Assembly: GCF_014201355.1 (NCBI RefSeq)
Contig: NZ_JACHEG010000005.1
Location: forward strand, 186,001-250,000
Direction: 5' to 3'
Source of the DNA: Aliirhizobium wenxiniae
Lineage (GTDB): Bacteria > Pseudomonadota > Alphaproteobacteria > Rhizobiales > Rhizobiaceae
Length of the DNA: 64,000 bases
The translations under genes and the position numbers were made by a program. Within the stretch, counting starts at the first letter, position 1. Each line of letters opens with the position of its first letter. The notes below the pieces were generated by a model, which saw only the letters and a program-made list of their open reading frames with translations, made no database searches and was not told where the DNA came from. This document shows, piece after piece, positions 25,957 to 34,856 of this stretch.

Positions 25957-26346
25957 ATGGCGAATATAACGAATAATCGGCCTCTGTCGCCGCATCTGCA
26001 AATCTACAAGCCAATCCCCACAATGGTCATGTCGATCGTCCACCGCATCACCGGTGGCGCTCTGGCGGCCGGCACGATCCTGCTCGCCTGGTGGCTGATC
26101 GCCGCCGCATCCGGCAAGCCCTATTTCGACTGGGTCAGCTGGCTGTTCGGTACCTGGATCGGTCTGCTGGTCCTGTTCGGCTATACCTGGGCTCTGATCC
26201 ACCACATGCTCGGCGGTCTTCGCCATTTCGTGTGGGACATGGGGCATGGTTTTGAGAAACATTTCGCGACCAAGGTCGCGCTGATCATGCCTGTCGTTTC
26301 GATCTGTCTGACCGTGCTGGTCTGGATCATCGGCCTGGCCATCTGA
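25957..26346 (+). CDS. sdhC: Succinate dehydrogenase cytochrome b556 subunit
   Basis: This encodes a 129-residue membrane anchor of complex II, which helps bind haem b and quinone. The family N-terminus SPHLQIYKPIPTMVMSIVHR and the haem-ligand region HHMLGGLRHFVWDMGH are clear, with three membrane helices. Two ATGs are adjacent (25954 and 25957); the second gives the better 5-nt spacing from GAGG. It is the first gene of sdhCDAB, with a probable promoter about 85-110 bp upstream and a hairpin in the leader. Confidence 0.95.
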   Translation: MANITNNRPLSPHLQIYKPIPTMVMSIVHRITGGALAAGTILLAWWLIAAASGKPYFDWVSWLFGTWIGLLVLFGYTWALIHHMLGGLRHFVWDMGHGFEKHFATKVALIMPVVSICLTVLVWIIGLAI

Positions 26347-26358
26347 GGAGGAAACATC

Positions 26359-26739
26359 ATGGATATGCGTACTCCCCTCGGCAAGGTTCGTGGTCTCGGA
26401 TCAGCAAAGGACGGCACCGAACATTTCTGGATGCAGCGGATGTCGGCTGTGGCTCTGGTGCCGCTCGCCATCTTCTTCATCATTTTCCTGATCCGCTATG
26501 CTGGCGCTCCTTACGAGGATGTCGTCCGCGCGCTGTCGAACCCGATCATTGCCGTGCTGTTCGGCCTGATGATCATTGCCGGTCTCGTGCACATGCGCAT
26601 CGGCGTTCAGGAAATCATCGTCGACTACGTGCATCACGAAGGCATCAAGTTCCTGGCCGTGATGCTCAATACATTTTTTGCAATGCTGATCGGTGGCCTC
26701 TGTCTCTTCGCCGTTCTGAAAATTGCGTTCGTAGGATAA
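26359..26739 (+). CDS. sdhD: Succinate dehydrogenase membrane anchor subunit
   Basis: This encodes a 126-residue SdhD, the second membrane anchor of complex II. It has the N-terminal TPLGKVRGLGSAKDGTEHFW, which is typical for alphaproteobacterial SdhD, and three membrane helices. HMRIGVQEIIVDYVHHE carries the His and Asp-Tyr residues expected at the haem and quinone site. AGGAGG precedes the ATG and the gene is 12 bp after sdhC. Confidence 0.95.
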   Translation: MDMRTPLGKVRGLGSAKDGTEHFWMQRMSAVALVPLAIFFIIFLIRYAGAPYEDVVRALSNPIIAVLFGLMIIAGLVHMRIGVQEIIVDYVHHEGIKFLAVMLNTFFAMLIGGLCLFAVLKIAFVG

Positions 26740-26745
26740 TCCATC

Positions 26746-28590
26746 ATGGCATCCGTCACTCCTATAGCCCAGAACGGCAAAGCGTATAATTATGTCGACC
26801 ATTCCTACGACGTGATCGTCGTAGGTGCCGGTGGCGCCGGTCTCCGCGCCACGCTCGGCATGGCCGAGCAGGGTTTCAAGACCGCCTGCATCACCAAGGT
26901 TTTCCCAACCCGCTCGCACACCGTCGCGGCGCAGGGCGGCATTGCCGCCTCGCTGCAGAACATGACGCCGGACAGCTGGCAGTGGCACCTCTATGACACC
27001 GTCAAGGGTTCTGACTGGCTCGGCGATGTCGACGCCATGCAGTACATGGTCATGGAAGCGCCGAAGGCCGTTTACGAACTCGAGCACTATGGTGTTCCTT
27101 TCTCGCGTAACGAGGAAGGCAAGATCTACCAGCGCCCGTTCGGTGGCCACATGCAGAACTTTGGCGCCGGCCCGCCGGTACAGCGCACCTGCGCTGCCGC
27201 CGACCGTACCGGCCACGCCATCCTGCACACGCTTTACGGCCAGTCGCTGCGCAACAACGCGGAATTCTTCATCGAATATTTCGCCCTCGACCTGATCATG
27301 TCGGACGATGGCAGCCGTTGCGAAGGCGTCGTCGCCTGGAACCTCGATGACGGCACGATCCATCGCTTTGCCGCCAAGATGGTGGTTCTGGCGACCGGCG
27401 GTTACGGCCGCGCCTATTTCTCGGCAACCTCTGCCCATACCTGCACCGGCGACGGTGGCGGCATGGTGGCGCGCGCCGGTCTTCCGCTGCAGGACATGGA
27501 ATTCGTCCAGTTCCACCCGACCGGCATCTACGGCTCCGGCTGTCTGATCACCGAAGGCGCACGCGGCGAAGGTGGTTACCTGGTGAATTCCGAGGGCGAA
27601 CGCTTCATGGAGCGTTACGCACCTTCGGCCAAGGACCTTGCCTCGCGCGACGTCGTTTCGCGCTGCATGACGATGGAAATCCGTGAAGGCCGCGGCGTCG
27701 GCAAGAACAAGGACCACATCTTCCTGCATCTCGACCATCTGGATCCGGCCGTTCTGCATGAACGCCTCCCGGGCATTTCGGAATCGGCGAAGATCTTTGC
27801 CGGTGTCGACGTGACCCGCGAGCCGATCCCGGTTCTGCCGACGGTTCACTATAATATGGGCGGCATTCCGACCAACTATTGGGGTGAAGTGCTCAATGCC
27901 GATAGCAGCAATCCGGAGCGGATCATTCCGGGCCTGATGGCTGTGGGTGAAGCGGGCTGCGCCTCGGTTCACGGCGCAAACCGCCTCGGCTCCAACTCGC
28001 TGATCGACCTTGTGGTCTTCGGCCGTGCCGCCGCGATCCGCGCCGGTCAGGTCATCGACCGCGAAGGCGCCATCCCGGCGCTCAACGTTGCCGCCTGCGA
28101 CAAGATCATGGACCGTTTCGACGGTCTGCGTCATGCCAAGGGTGCGACGCCGACTGCCGTGCTGCGCGACAAGATGCAGCGCACAATGCAGGACGATGCC
28201 GCGGTGTTCCGTACGCAGGAATCGCTGGAATCGGGCTGCAAGCGCATGTCGGAAATCTGGAGCGAGCTGCCGGACGTCAAGGTCACCGACCGTTCGATGA
28301 TCTGGAACTCGGATCTGGTCGAGACGCTGGAACTGCATAACCTGATGGCCAATGCGATCACCACCGTCTATGGCGCCGAGGCCCGCAAGGAAAGCCGCGG
28401 TTCGCACGCCCGCGAAGACTTCACGGAAGGCGCATTCGCCGGCCGCGACGACGTCAACTGGCGCAAGCACACGCTTGCCTGGGTCAACGAGAAGGGCGAC
28501 GTCAAGCTCGATTACCGTCCGGTCCATACGGACCTGATCGCCGAAGGCATCGATCCCTACAAGATCGAGCCCAAGGCTCGCGTGTATTGA
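26746..28590 (+). CDS. sdhA: Succinate dehydrogenase flavoprotein subunit
   Basis: This encodes the 614-residue flavoprotein of complex II, which oxidises succinate to fumarate in the TCA cycle. The FAD dinucleotide site is [16 protein letters not shown], the His that bonds covalently to FAD is in [15 protein letters not shown], and active-site blocks [20 protein letters not shown] and [20 protein letters not shown] are intact. Length is normal. It begins 6 bp after sdhD and is followed by sdhB 18 bp later. Confidence 0.98.
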   Translation: MASVTPIAQNGKAYNYVDHSYDVIVVGAGGAGLRATLGMAEQGFKTACITKVFPTRSHTVAAQGGIAASLQNMTPDSWQWHLYDTVKGSDWLGDVDAMQYMVMEAPKAVYELEHYGVPFSRNEEGKIYQRPFGGHMQNFGAGPPVQRTCAAADRTGHAILHTLYGQSLRNNAEFFIEYFALDLIMSDDGSRCEGVVAWNLDDGTIHRFAAKMVVLATGGYGRAYFSATSAHTCTGDGGGMVARAGLPLQDMEFVQFHPTGIYGSGCLITEGARGEGGYLVNSEGERFMERYAPSAKDLASRDVVSRCMTMEIREGRGVGKNKDHIFLHLDHLDPAVLHERLPGISESAKIFAGVDVTREPIPVLPTVHYNMGGIPTNYWGEVLNADSSNPERIIPGLMAVGEAGCASVHGANRLGSNSLIDLVVFGRAAAIRAGQVIDREGAIPALNVAACDKIMDRFDGLRHAKGATPTAVLRDKMQRTMQDDAAVFRTQESLESGCKRMSEIWSELPDVKVTDRSMIWNSDLVETLELHNLMANAITTVYGAEARKESRGSHAREDFTEGAFAGRDDVNWRKHTLAWVNEKGDVKLDYRPVHTDLIAEGIDPYKIEPKARVY

Positions 28591-28608
28591 TCCGGAGGGA
28601 ATTGGACC

Positions 28609-29388
28609 ATGGTTGAACTCGCTCTCCCCAAAAACTCGCAGATGTCCGAAGGCAAGGTCTGGCCGAAGCCGGAAGGCGCCACGAACGTTCGCGAATACCG
28701 CATCTATCGCTGGAGCCCGGATGACGGCAAGAACCCGAGCATCGACACGTTTTATGTCGATCTCGACGATTGCGGCCCGATGGTGCTCGACGGTCTTCTC
28801 TATATCAAGAACAAGATCGACCCGACGCTGACACTGCGCCGCTCCTGTCGCGAAGGCATTTGCGGTTCCTGCGCGATGAATATCGACGGCACGAACACAC
28901 TGGCATGCACCAAGGGCATGGACGACATTTCCGGCACGGTTAAGGTCTATCCTCTGCCGCATATGCCGGTGGTGAAGGATCTCGTTCCGGACCTCAACAA
29001 CTTCTACGCCCAGCATCGCTCGATCGAGCCGTGGCTGAAGACGGTGTCGCCGACGCCGGCGAAGGAATGGAAGCAGAGCCATGAGGATCGCCTCAAGCTC
29101 GACGGTCTTTACGAGTGCATCCTGTGCGCCTGCTGCTCGACGTCCTGTCCGAGCTATTGGTGGAACGGCGACCGTTATCTCGGTCCGGCAGTTCTGCTGC
29201 AGGCCTATCGCTGGCTGATCGACAGCCGCGATGAAGCCAAGGGTGAACGCCTCGACAATCTCGAGGATCCCTTCCGGCTCTATCGCTGCCACACGATCAT
29301 GAACTGCGCCCAGGCTTGCCCGAAGGGTCTGAACCCGGCCAAGGCGATCGCCGAAATCAAGAAGATGATGGTCGAGCGCCGCGTCTAG
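28609..29388 (+). CDS. sdhB: Succinate dehydrogenase iron-sulfur subunit
   Basis: This encodes the 259-residue iron-sulfur protein that carries electrons from SdhA to quinone. Cys clusters are complete: [13 protein letters not shown] plus a later Cys for [2Fe-2S], [12 protein letters not shown] for [4Fe-4S] and [17 protein letters not shown] for [3Fe-4S]. A strong GGAGG lies before the ATG. It is the last gene of sdhCDAB; a GC hairpin without a U-run follows at 29404-29433. Confidence 0.98.
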   Translation: MVELALPKNSQMSEGKVWPKPEGATNVREYRIYRWSPDDGKNPSIDTFYVDLDDCGPMVLDGLLYIKNKIDPTLTLRRSCREGICGSCAMNIDGTNTLACTKGMDDISGTVKVYPLPHMPVVKDLVPDLNNFYAQHRSIEPWLKTVSPTPAKEWKQSHEDRLKLDGLYECILCACCSTSCPSYWWNGDRYLGPAVLLQAYRWLIDSRDEAKGERLDNLEDPFRLYRCHTIMNCAQACPKGLNPAKAIAEIKKMMVERRV

Positions 29389-29403
29389 TCGAAAAACATC
29401 AAC

Positions 29404-29433
29404 TGAGGCCGTGGCGTGATCGTCGCGGCCTCA
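29404..29433 (+). terminator. Hairpin after sdhB, weak terminator
   Basis: TGAGGCCG (29404-29411) pairs with CGGCCTCA (29426-29433), 15 nt after sdhB. No U-run follows, so it may protect the 3' end or act with Rho rather than be an intrinsic terminator. Confidence 0.4.
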
Positions 29434-29512
29434 GGCTTATCAGCGACTGCCCGGCAAGCACGCCGAATTGAACGTGCAGATGGTCGCGATTGTGCCGGAT
29501 TGGCCGGATACC

Positions 29513-29540
29513 CTTGATTAACCAAGTGCGTTTACGATAT
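29513..29540 (+). promoter_or_regulatory. Probable promoter of Omp19-like gene
   Basis: CTTGAT (29513-29518) and CGATAT (29535-29540), 16 nt apart, each match the rhizobial sigma-70 consensus (CTTGAC, CTATAT) at 5 of 6 positions. Transcription would begin near 29547, about 58 nt before the lipoprotein start. Confidence 0.6.
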
Positions 29541-29604
29541 TCCCGGCCAAACTGTCGTGCCCAAGTTGTAGGGCAGTGTGAAATAATCCGGACAGGAGTT
29601 TTTG

Positions 29605-30132
29605 ATGCAGTTCAAATATGTGGCAACAGGTCTGGTACTGACCATCGCGCTGGCCGGCTGCCAGCGGACATCCTACAGCCCTTATAGTGATCTGCCTTCG
29701 CAGCCCGCTCCACTTCAGGCCCAGCCCGTCCAGGGCGTTCAGGGCGGCCAGCTTCCGCCTCCGGGCGGCGCCTCGCAATATCCTTCCGCACCTCAGGGCG
29801 GTCAGAACATGGCCATGGCTAACCCGAACGCGGCCGCTCCTGCCAGCGCGCTCGACGTCACCAAGGAGCAGATGGTCGGCAACTGGCGCGTTTCCAACGG
29901 CGGTGCGTCCTGCGACATGTTCCTGACGCTGACCAATTTGGGCAGCGGTTCACGCGGCGGTACCCGCGGCTGCTCCGGCGAGCTGACGACCATGGGTTCC
30001 TGGGAAGTTTCCGGCAAGATGGTCCAGTTCAAGAACCGTGCAGGCGACGTGATCGGCCGTGTCTACAAGAGCGCCGACAACCGCTTCGACGGCACGACGA
30101 ATTCGGGCCAGCAGGTCAGCCTGAGCCGCTAA
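29605..30132 (+). CDS. Omp19-like lipoprotein (Inh/AprI inhibitor domain)
   Basis: This encodes a 175-residue lipoprotein resembling Brucella Omp19 and other rhizobial members of the protease-inhibitor Inh family. A signal peptide ends in the lipobox LAGC with lipidated Cys19. Residues ~20-85 are a Pro/Gln/Gly/Ala linker. The C-terminal ~95 residues form the Inh-type beta-barrel, with the core [20 protein letters not shown] and a second Cys in [14 protein letters not shown], likely disulfide-bonded. AGGAG lies 6 nt before the ATG. It probably sits in the outer membrane facing the periplasm or surface and may inhibit proteases. It has its own promoter between sdhB and zapE. Confidence 0.88.
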   Translation: MQFKYVATGLVLTIALAGCQRTSYSPYSDLPSQPAPLQAQPVQGVQGGQLPPPGGASQYPSAPQGGQNMAMANPNAAAPASALDVTKEQMVGNWRVSNGGASCDMFLTLTNLGSGSRGGTRGCSGELTTMGSWEVSGKMVQFKNRAGDVIGRVYKSADNRFDGTTNSGQQVSLSR

Positions 30133-30156
30133 TACTGACATAAGGGGCGTCCCTCG

Positions 30157-31323
30157 GTGGAACCCATTCCAGAATATACGTCGAGCGTCTGCGAAGAGCT
30201 CAAGGCGCTGGCGGCGTCCGGTGTGCTGACACCGGATGCAGCCCAGATGGAGGTTGCAGCAAAGCTCGACCGTGTGCTCGTTGCGCTGCGTGAAGCAAAA
30301 CCTGCGAAAAAATCGAGTGCGCTTGGCTGGCTGTTTGCCCGGCGCGGCAATGGCCATGCTGAAAAGGTGCGTGGTCTTTACGTCTATGGCAGTGTCGGCC
30401 GCGGCAAGACCATGATCATGGACATGTTCTTCAAGAAAGCGCCCACGCAGAAAAAGCGTCGGGCGCATTTTCATGAGTTCATGGCCGACGTGCATAACCG
30501 CATCCACGAACAGCGGCAGAAGCTGAAGCGGGGCGAGACGAAGCAGGCCGACCCGGTGCCGCCGGTTGCTGCCGCGCTTTATGCGGAAGCCGAGCTTTTA
30601 TGCTTCGATGAATTCTCCGTGACCGACATCACCGATGCGATGATCCTGGCGCGGCTCTTTACCGAGTTGTTCGATCTCGGCTGCGTGCTGGTCGCGACCT
30701 CCAATGTTGCCCCGGAAAATCTCTACAAGGATGGGCTCAATCGCGGCCTGTTTACGCCGTTTATCGGGCTGCTCGGTCACCATGTCGATGTCGTGACGCT
30801 GGATAGCCCGACCGATTACCGAATGCAGAAGAATGCCAATCTGCCAGTCTATCTGACGCCGCTCGATGGGCGTGCGGATGCGGCGATGGAGGCTGCATGG
30901 CATCAGGTCACCGATGGCGACAAGGCCGAGCCGGTCGAATTGCCGATGAAGGGGCGCAGCATCCATGTGCCGGCGGCCGTCGGACGAGCTGCGCGTTTCT
31001 CCTTCTCTGATCTGTGCGAAAAGCCGCTCGGTGCATCCGACTATCTGGCAATCGCCGCGCGGTTCGACGTGGTCTTCGTTGATCACGTGCCGCAGCTTGG
31101 CGCGGAAAAGCGCAATGAAGTGAAGCGCTTCATCAATCTTGTCGATGCGCTCTACGATCATTCCGTCCGGCTGTTCATTTCGGCCGCAGCCACGCCCGAT
31201 GCGCTTCTGACGGAGCGGAGAGGGACGGAAGGTTTCGAATTCGACCGCACGGTTTCGCGACTTTTCGAGATGAGAAGTGCGGAATATCTGTTGCTCCATA
31301 ATGAGAAGCGGCAGCAAGTCTGA
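30157..31323 (+). CDS. zapE: Cell-division ATPase ZapE (AFG1-like)
   Basis: This encodes a 388-residue AFG1/ZapE-family P-loop ATPase, which in E. coli modulates Z-ring assembly and in mitochondria (Lace1/Afg1) helps degrade respiratory complex subunits. Walker A is GSVGRGKT (residues 78-85), Walker B LLCFDEFSVTDITDA, and FTELFDLGCVLVATSN and NLYKDGLNRGLFTPFI are family blocks. The start is GTG at 30157 with AAGGGG about 9 nt upstream. It lies between the Omp19-like gene and the mdh-suc operon, a neighbourhood common in Rhizobiales. Confidence 0.93.
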   Translation: MEPIPEYTSSVCEELKALAASGVLTPDAAQMEVAAKLDRVLVALREAKPAKKSSALGWLFARRGNGHAEKVRGLYVYGSVGRGKTMIMDMFFKKAPTQKKRRAHFHEFMADVHNRIHEQRQKLKRGETKQADPVPPVAAALYAEAELLCFDEFSVTDITDAMILARLFTELFDLGCVLVATSNVAPENLYKDGLNRGLFTPFIGLLGHHVDVVTLDSPTDYRMQKNANLPVYLTPLDGRADAAMEAAWHQVTDGDKAEPVELPMKGRSIHVPAAVGRAARFSFSDLCEKPLGASDYLAIAARFDVVFVDHVPQLGAEKRNEVKRFINLVDALYDHSVRLFISAAATPDALLTERRGTEGFEFDRTVSRLFEMRSAEYLLLHNEKRQQV

Positions 31324-31343
31324 CATATTTATGGCAGAAATTC

Positions 31344-31357
31344 TTACGTTTACGTAA
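31344..31357. promoter_or_regulatory. TTACGT-N2-ACGTAA dyad upstream of mdh
   Basis: TTACGT (31344-31349) and ACGTAA (31352-31357) are perfect 6-bp inverted repeats two bases apart, 142 bp before mdh in an AT-rich upstream region. The size and symmetry fit a dimeric regulator site for the mdh-suc operon. No known factor is assigned. Confidence 0.4.
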
Positions 31358-31483
31358 CTCAAATCATATCTAACCGATTGAAAAATATAGTCTCAAAATA
31401 ATCGTTTGCCATTTTTGGCAGATGAGGCTATCCGTGCTGCCGCAAGATGAGCCTGCGCTAACTTGCCGCAGGTCAGGATTTGA

Positions 31484-32461
<978 letters not shown>

Positions 32462-32480
32462 TCAGCTTCCAAAAAGTTCG

Positions 32481-32500
32481 GCGCTGGCTTTTGCCAGCGC
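32481..32500 (+). other. Perfect hairpin between mdh and sucC
   Basis: GCGCTGGC (32481-32488), loop TTTT, GCCAGCGC (32493-32500) form a perfect 8-bp stem in the 68-nt gap. No U-run follows, so it is better read as an mRNA processing or stability element that lets mdh and sucC levels differ. Confidence 0.6.
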
Positions 32501-32529
32501 TCACGTCATTCAAATAGGGATCAAGCCCC

Positions 32530-33723
32530 ATGAATATCCATGAATATCAGGCCAAGGCTCTCTTGAAGGGTTACGGCGCACCGGTTGCCGAAGGCGTCGC
32601 GATCCTCAAGGTCGAAGAAGCCGAAGCTGCTGCCAAGCAGCTCCCAGGCCCGCTCTACGTCGTCAAGAGCCAGATCCATGCCGGCGGTCGCGGCAAGGGC
32701 AAGTTCAAGGAACTTGGACCCGATGCCAAGGGCGGCGTTCGCCTGGCCAAGTCGATCGAGGAAGTCGTGGCTCACGCCAAGGACATGCTCGGCAACACGC
32801 TGGTAACCGCGCAGACCGGCGAAGCCGGCAAGCAGGTCAACCGCCTCTACATCGAAGACGGTGCAGACATCGACCGCGAACTTTACTGCTCGCTGCTGGT
32901 CGACCGTTCCGTTGGTCAGGTTGCTTTCGTCGTTTCGACCGAAGGCGGCATGGACATCGAAGCCGTTGCCCACGACACGCCTGAGAAGATCCACACGATC
33001 GCCATCGACCCGGAAACCGGTGTGACGGCTGACGACGTTGCCAAGATCTCCAAGGCTCTGGAACTCTCGGGCGCAGCTGCCGAAGACGCAAAGTCGCTGT
33101 TCCCGGCGCTCTATAAGGCGTTCGGCGAAAAGGACATGGCTCTTCTCGAAGTCAACCCGCTGATCGTCATGAAGGACGGCCATCTGCGCGTTCTCGACGC
33201 CAAGATGTCCTTCGACGGCAACGCGCTGTTCCGTCACGACGACGTCAAGGCGCTGCGCGACGAGACCGAGGAAGACTCCAAGGAAATCGAAGCTTCCAAG
33301 TGGGACCTCGCTTACGTTGCCCTCGACGGTAACATTGGCTGCATGGTCAACGGTGCCGGTCTCGCCATGGCGACGATGGACATCATCAAGCTGTACGGCA
33401 AAGAGCCGGCTAACTTCTGCGACGTCGGCGGTGGCGCCGGCAAGGAGAAGGTGGCTGCAGCCTTCAAGATCATCACTGCCGACCCGAAGGTCGAAGGTAT
33501 TCTGGTCAACATCTTCGGCGGCATCATGCGTTGTGACGTCATCGCCGAAGGCGTTGTCGCTGCCGTGCAGGAAGTTGGCCTGAAGGTTCCGCTCGTCGTT
33601 CGCCTCGAAGGCACCAATGTCGAGCTCGGCAAGAAGATCCTCAACGAATCCGGCCTTGCGATCACGGCTGCTGACGATCTGGACGATGCCGCCAAGAAGA
33701 TCGTTGCGGCGATCAAAGCCTAA
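32530..33723 (+). CDS. sucC: Succinyl-CoA synthetase beta subunit
   Basis: This encodes the 397-residue ADP-forming beta subunit of succinyl-CoA synthetase, which makes ATP from succinyl-CoA. The ATP-grasp start [37 protein letters not shown], the metal site EVNPLIV and the C-terminal ligase part with [19 protein letters not shown] and [15 protein letters not shown] are all intact. It follows mdh after a hairpin and precedes sucD by 17 bp. Confidence 0.98.
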   Translation: MNIHEYQAKALLKGYGAPVAEGVAILKVEEAEAAAKQLPGPLYVVKSQIHAGGRGKGKFKELGPDAKGGVRLAKSIEEVVAHAKDMLGNTLVTAQTGEAGKQVNRLYIEDGADIDRELYCSLLVDRSVGQVAFVVSTEGGMDIEAVAHDTPEKIHTIAIDPETGVTADDVAKISKALELSGAAAEDAKSLFPALYKAFGEKDMALLEVNPLIVMKDGHLRVLDAKMSFDGNALFRHDDVKALRDETEEDSKEIEASKWDLAYVALDGNIGCMVNGAGLAMATMDIIKLYGKEPANFCDVGGGAGKEKVAAAFKIITADPKVEGILVNIFGGIMRCDVIAEGVVAAVQEVGLKVPLVVRLEGTNVELGKKILNESGLAITAADDLDDAAKKIVAAIKA

Positions 33724-33740
33724 TCTGAGGAACCTGATAC

Positions 33741-34646
33741 ATGTCTATTCTCGTCAATAAAGACACCAAGATCCTCGTTCAGGGCCTGACCGGCAAGACC
33801 GGCACGTTCCACACCGAACAGGCGCTTGCTTACTACGGCACCAAGATGGTCGGCGGTATCCACCCGAAGAAGGGTGGCGAAACCTGGTCGTCGGGCGTCG
33901 ACGGCACGGCGCTGCCGATCTTTGCTTCGGTTGCCGAAGCCAAGGAACGCACCGGTGCAGATGCGACCGTGATCTACGTTCCGCCGGCAGGTGCTGCCGA
34001 CGCAATCATCGAAGCGATCGAAGCCGAAGTCCCGTTCATCACCTGCATCACCGAGGGTATCCCGGTCATGGACATGGTGCGCGTCAAGGCCAAGCTCGAC
34101 AAGTCGAAGTCGCGTCTTCTCGGCCCGAACTGCCCGGGCGTTCTGACGCCGGAAGAATGCAAGATCGGCATCATGCCGGGCTCGATCTTCCGCAAGGGTT
34201 CGGTCGGTATCGTTTCGCGCTCCGGCACGCTGACCTACGAAGCCGTTTTCCAGACGTCCAACGAAGGCCTCGGCCAGACGACGGCTGTCGGCATCGGCGG
34301 CGACCCGGTCAAGGGCACCGAATTCATCGACATGCTGGAAATGTTCCTCGCGGACGAAGCCACCCAGTCGATCATCATGATCGGCGAAATCGGCGGTTCG
34401 GCTGAAGAAGATGCAGCCCAGTTCCTGATCGACGAAGCCAAGAAGGGCCGCAAGAAGCCGATGGCAGGCTTCATCGCCGGCCGTACGGCTCCGAAGGGCC
34501 GCACCATGGGTCACGCTGGCGCTGTCGTTTCCGGCGGCAAGGGCGATGCGGAATCCAAGATCGCAGCCATGGAAGCAGCAGGCATCAAGGTTTCGCCTTC
34601 GCCGGCACGCCTCGGCAAGACGCTGGTTGAAGTCCTCAAGGGCTAA
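33741..34646 (+). CDS. sucD: Succinyl-CoA synthetase alpha subunit
   Basis: This encodes the 301-residue alpha subunit, which binds CoA and carries the phospho-histidine. The CoA site is in [19 protein letters not shown], the active-site His is in [18 protein letters not shown], and [12 protein letters not shown] and [12 protein letters not shown] are conserved. TGAGGA lies before the ATG. It is separated from sucA by a 210-nt gap that is unusually rich in hairpins. Confidence 0.98.
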   Translation: MSILVNKDTKILVQGLTGKTGTFHTEQALAYYGTKMVGGIHPKKGGETWSSGVDGTALPIFASVAEAKERTGADATVIYVPPAGAADAIIEAIEAEVPFITCITEGIPVMDMVRVKAKLDKSKSRLLGPNCPGVLTPEECKIGIMPGSIFRKGSVGIVSRSGTLTYEAVFQTSNEGLGQTTAVGIGGDPVKGTEFIDMLEMFLADEATQSIIMIGEIGGSAEEDAAQFLIDEAKKGRKKPMAGFIAGRTAPKGRTMGHAGAVVSGGKGDAESKIAAMEAAGIKVSPSPARLGKTLVEVLKG

Positions 34647-34856
34647 ACCACATTAAGGTCACTCGCCGCCGATAGACAGGCGGCGATGGACCTCTAGGTT
34701 TCAGACCCGCAGGCAGATGCTTTTTTGCCTGTGGGCGAACCGTCACAAGACGGCGCCGCAAAGCGGCAATACGAGACGACACACAGAGAATGCGGAACCG
34801 TCGAGGTCTTCGGTTCCGACCACGTGAGGAGGCGGGCGCGGCGCCCGCAATAGGCC
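34647..34856 (+). promoter_or_regulatory. Structured sucA leader, five hairpins
   Basis: Five stem-loops follow each other in 186 nt: TCGCCGCC/GGCGGCGA (34663-34686); a 10-bp stem CCCGCAGGCA/TGCCTGTGGG with one G-U (34706-34735); GCCGC/GCGGC (34755-34767); CGGAACCG/CGGTTCCG, perfect 8 bp (34793-34818); and GCGGGC/GCCCGC (34832-34848). None ends in a U-run. GACCTC (34689-34694) could also pair with GAGGTC (34803-34808), giving an alternative fold. No open frame with a good start is present. This looks like a cis-acting leader or processing region controlling sucA. Confidence 0.6.
34826..34856 (+). promoter_or_regulatory. sucA ribosome binding site interrupted by hairpin
   Basis: The only strong Shine-Dalgarno, GAGGAGG (34826-34832), is 24 nt from the ATG at 34857, too far for normal use. 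The hairpin GCGGGC/GCCCGC (34832-34848) fills the gap; folded, it leaves 8 nt between stem and ATG. An in-frame TAG at 34851-34853 rules out a nearer upstream start, so the start codon is fixed. Confidence 0.6.

Noticed and set aside
26401-29292. Minus-strand open frame of 963 codons opposite sdhA and sdhB
   Set aside because: It mirrors the strong codon bias of sdhD/A/B on the other strand, has no recognisable domain and no ribosome site; sdh genes on the plus strand are certain.
29404-29433. Strong intrinsic terminator after sdhB
   Set aside because: The stem is good but no U-run follows, so it is kept only as a weak terminator-like hairpin.
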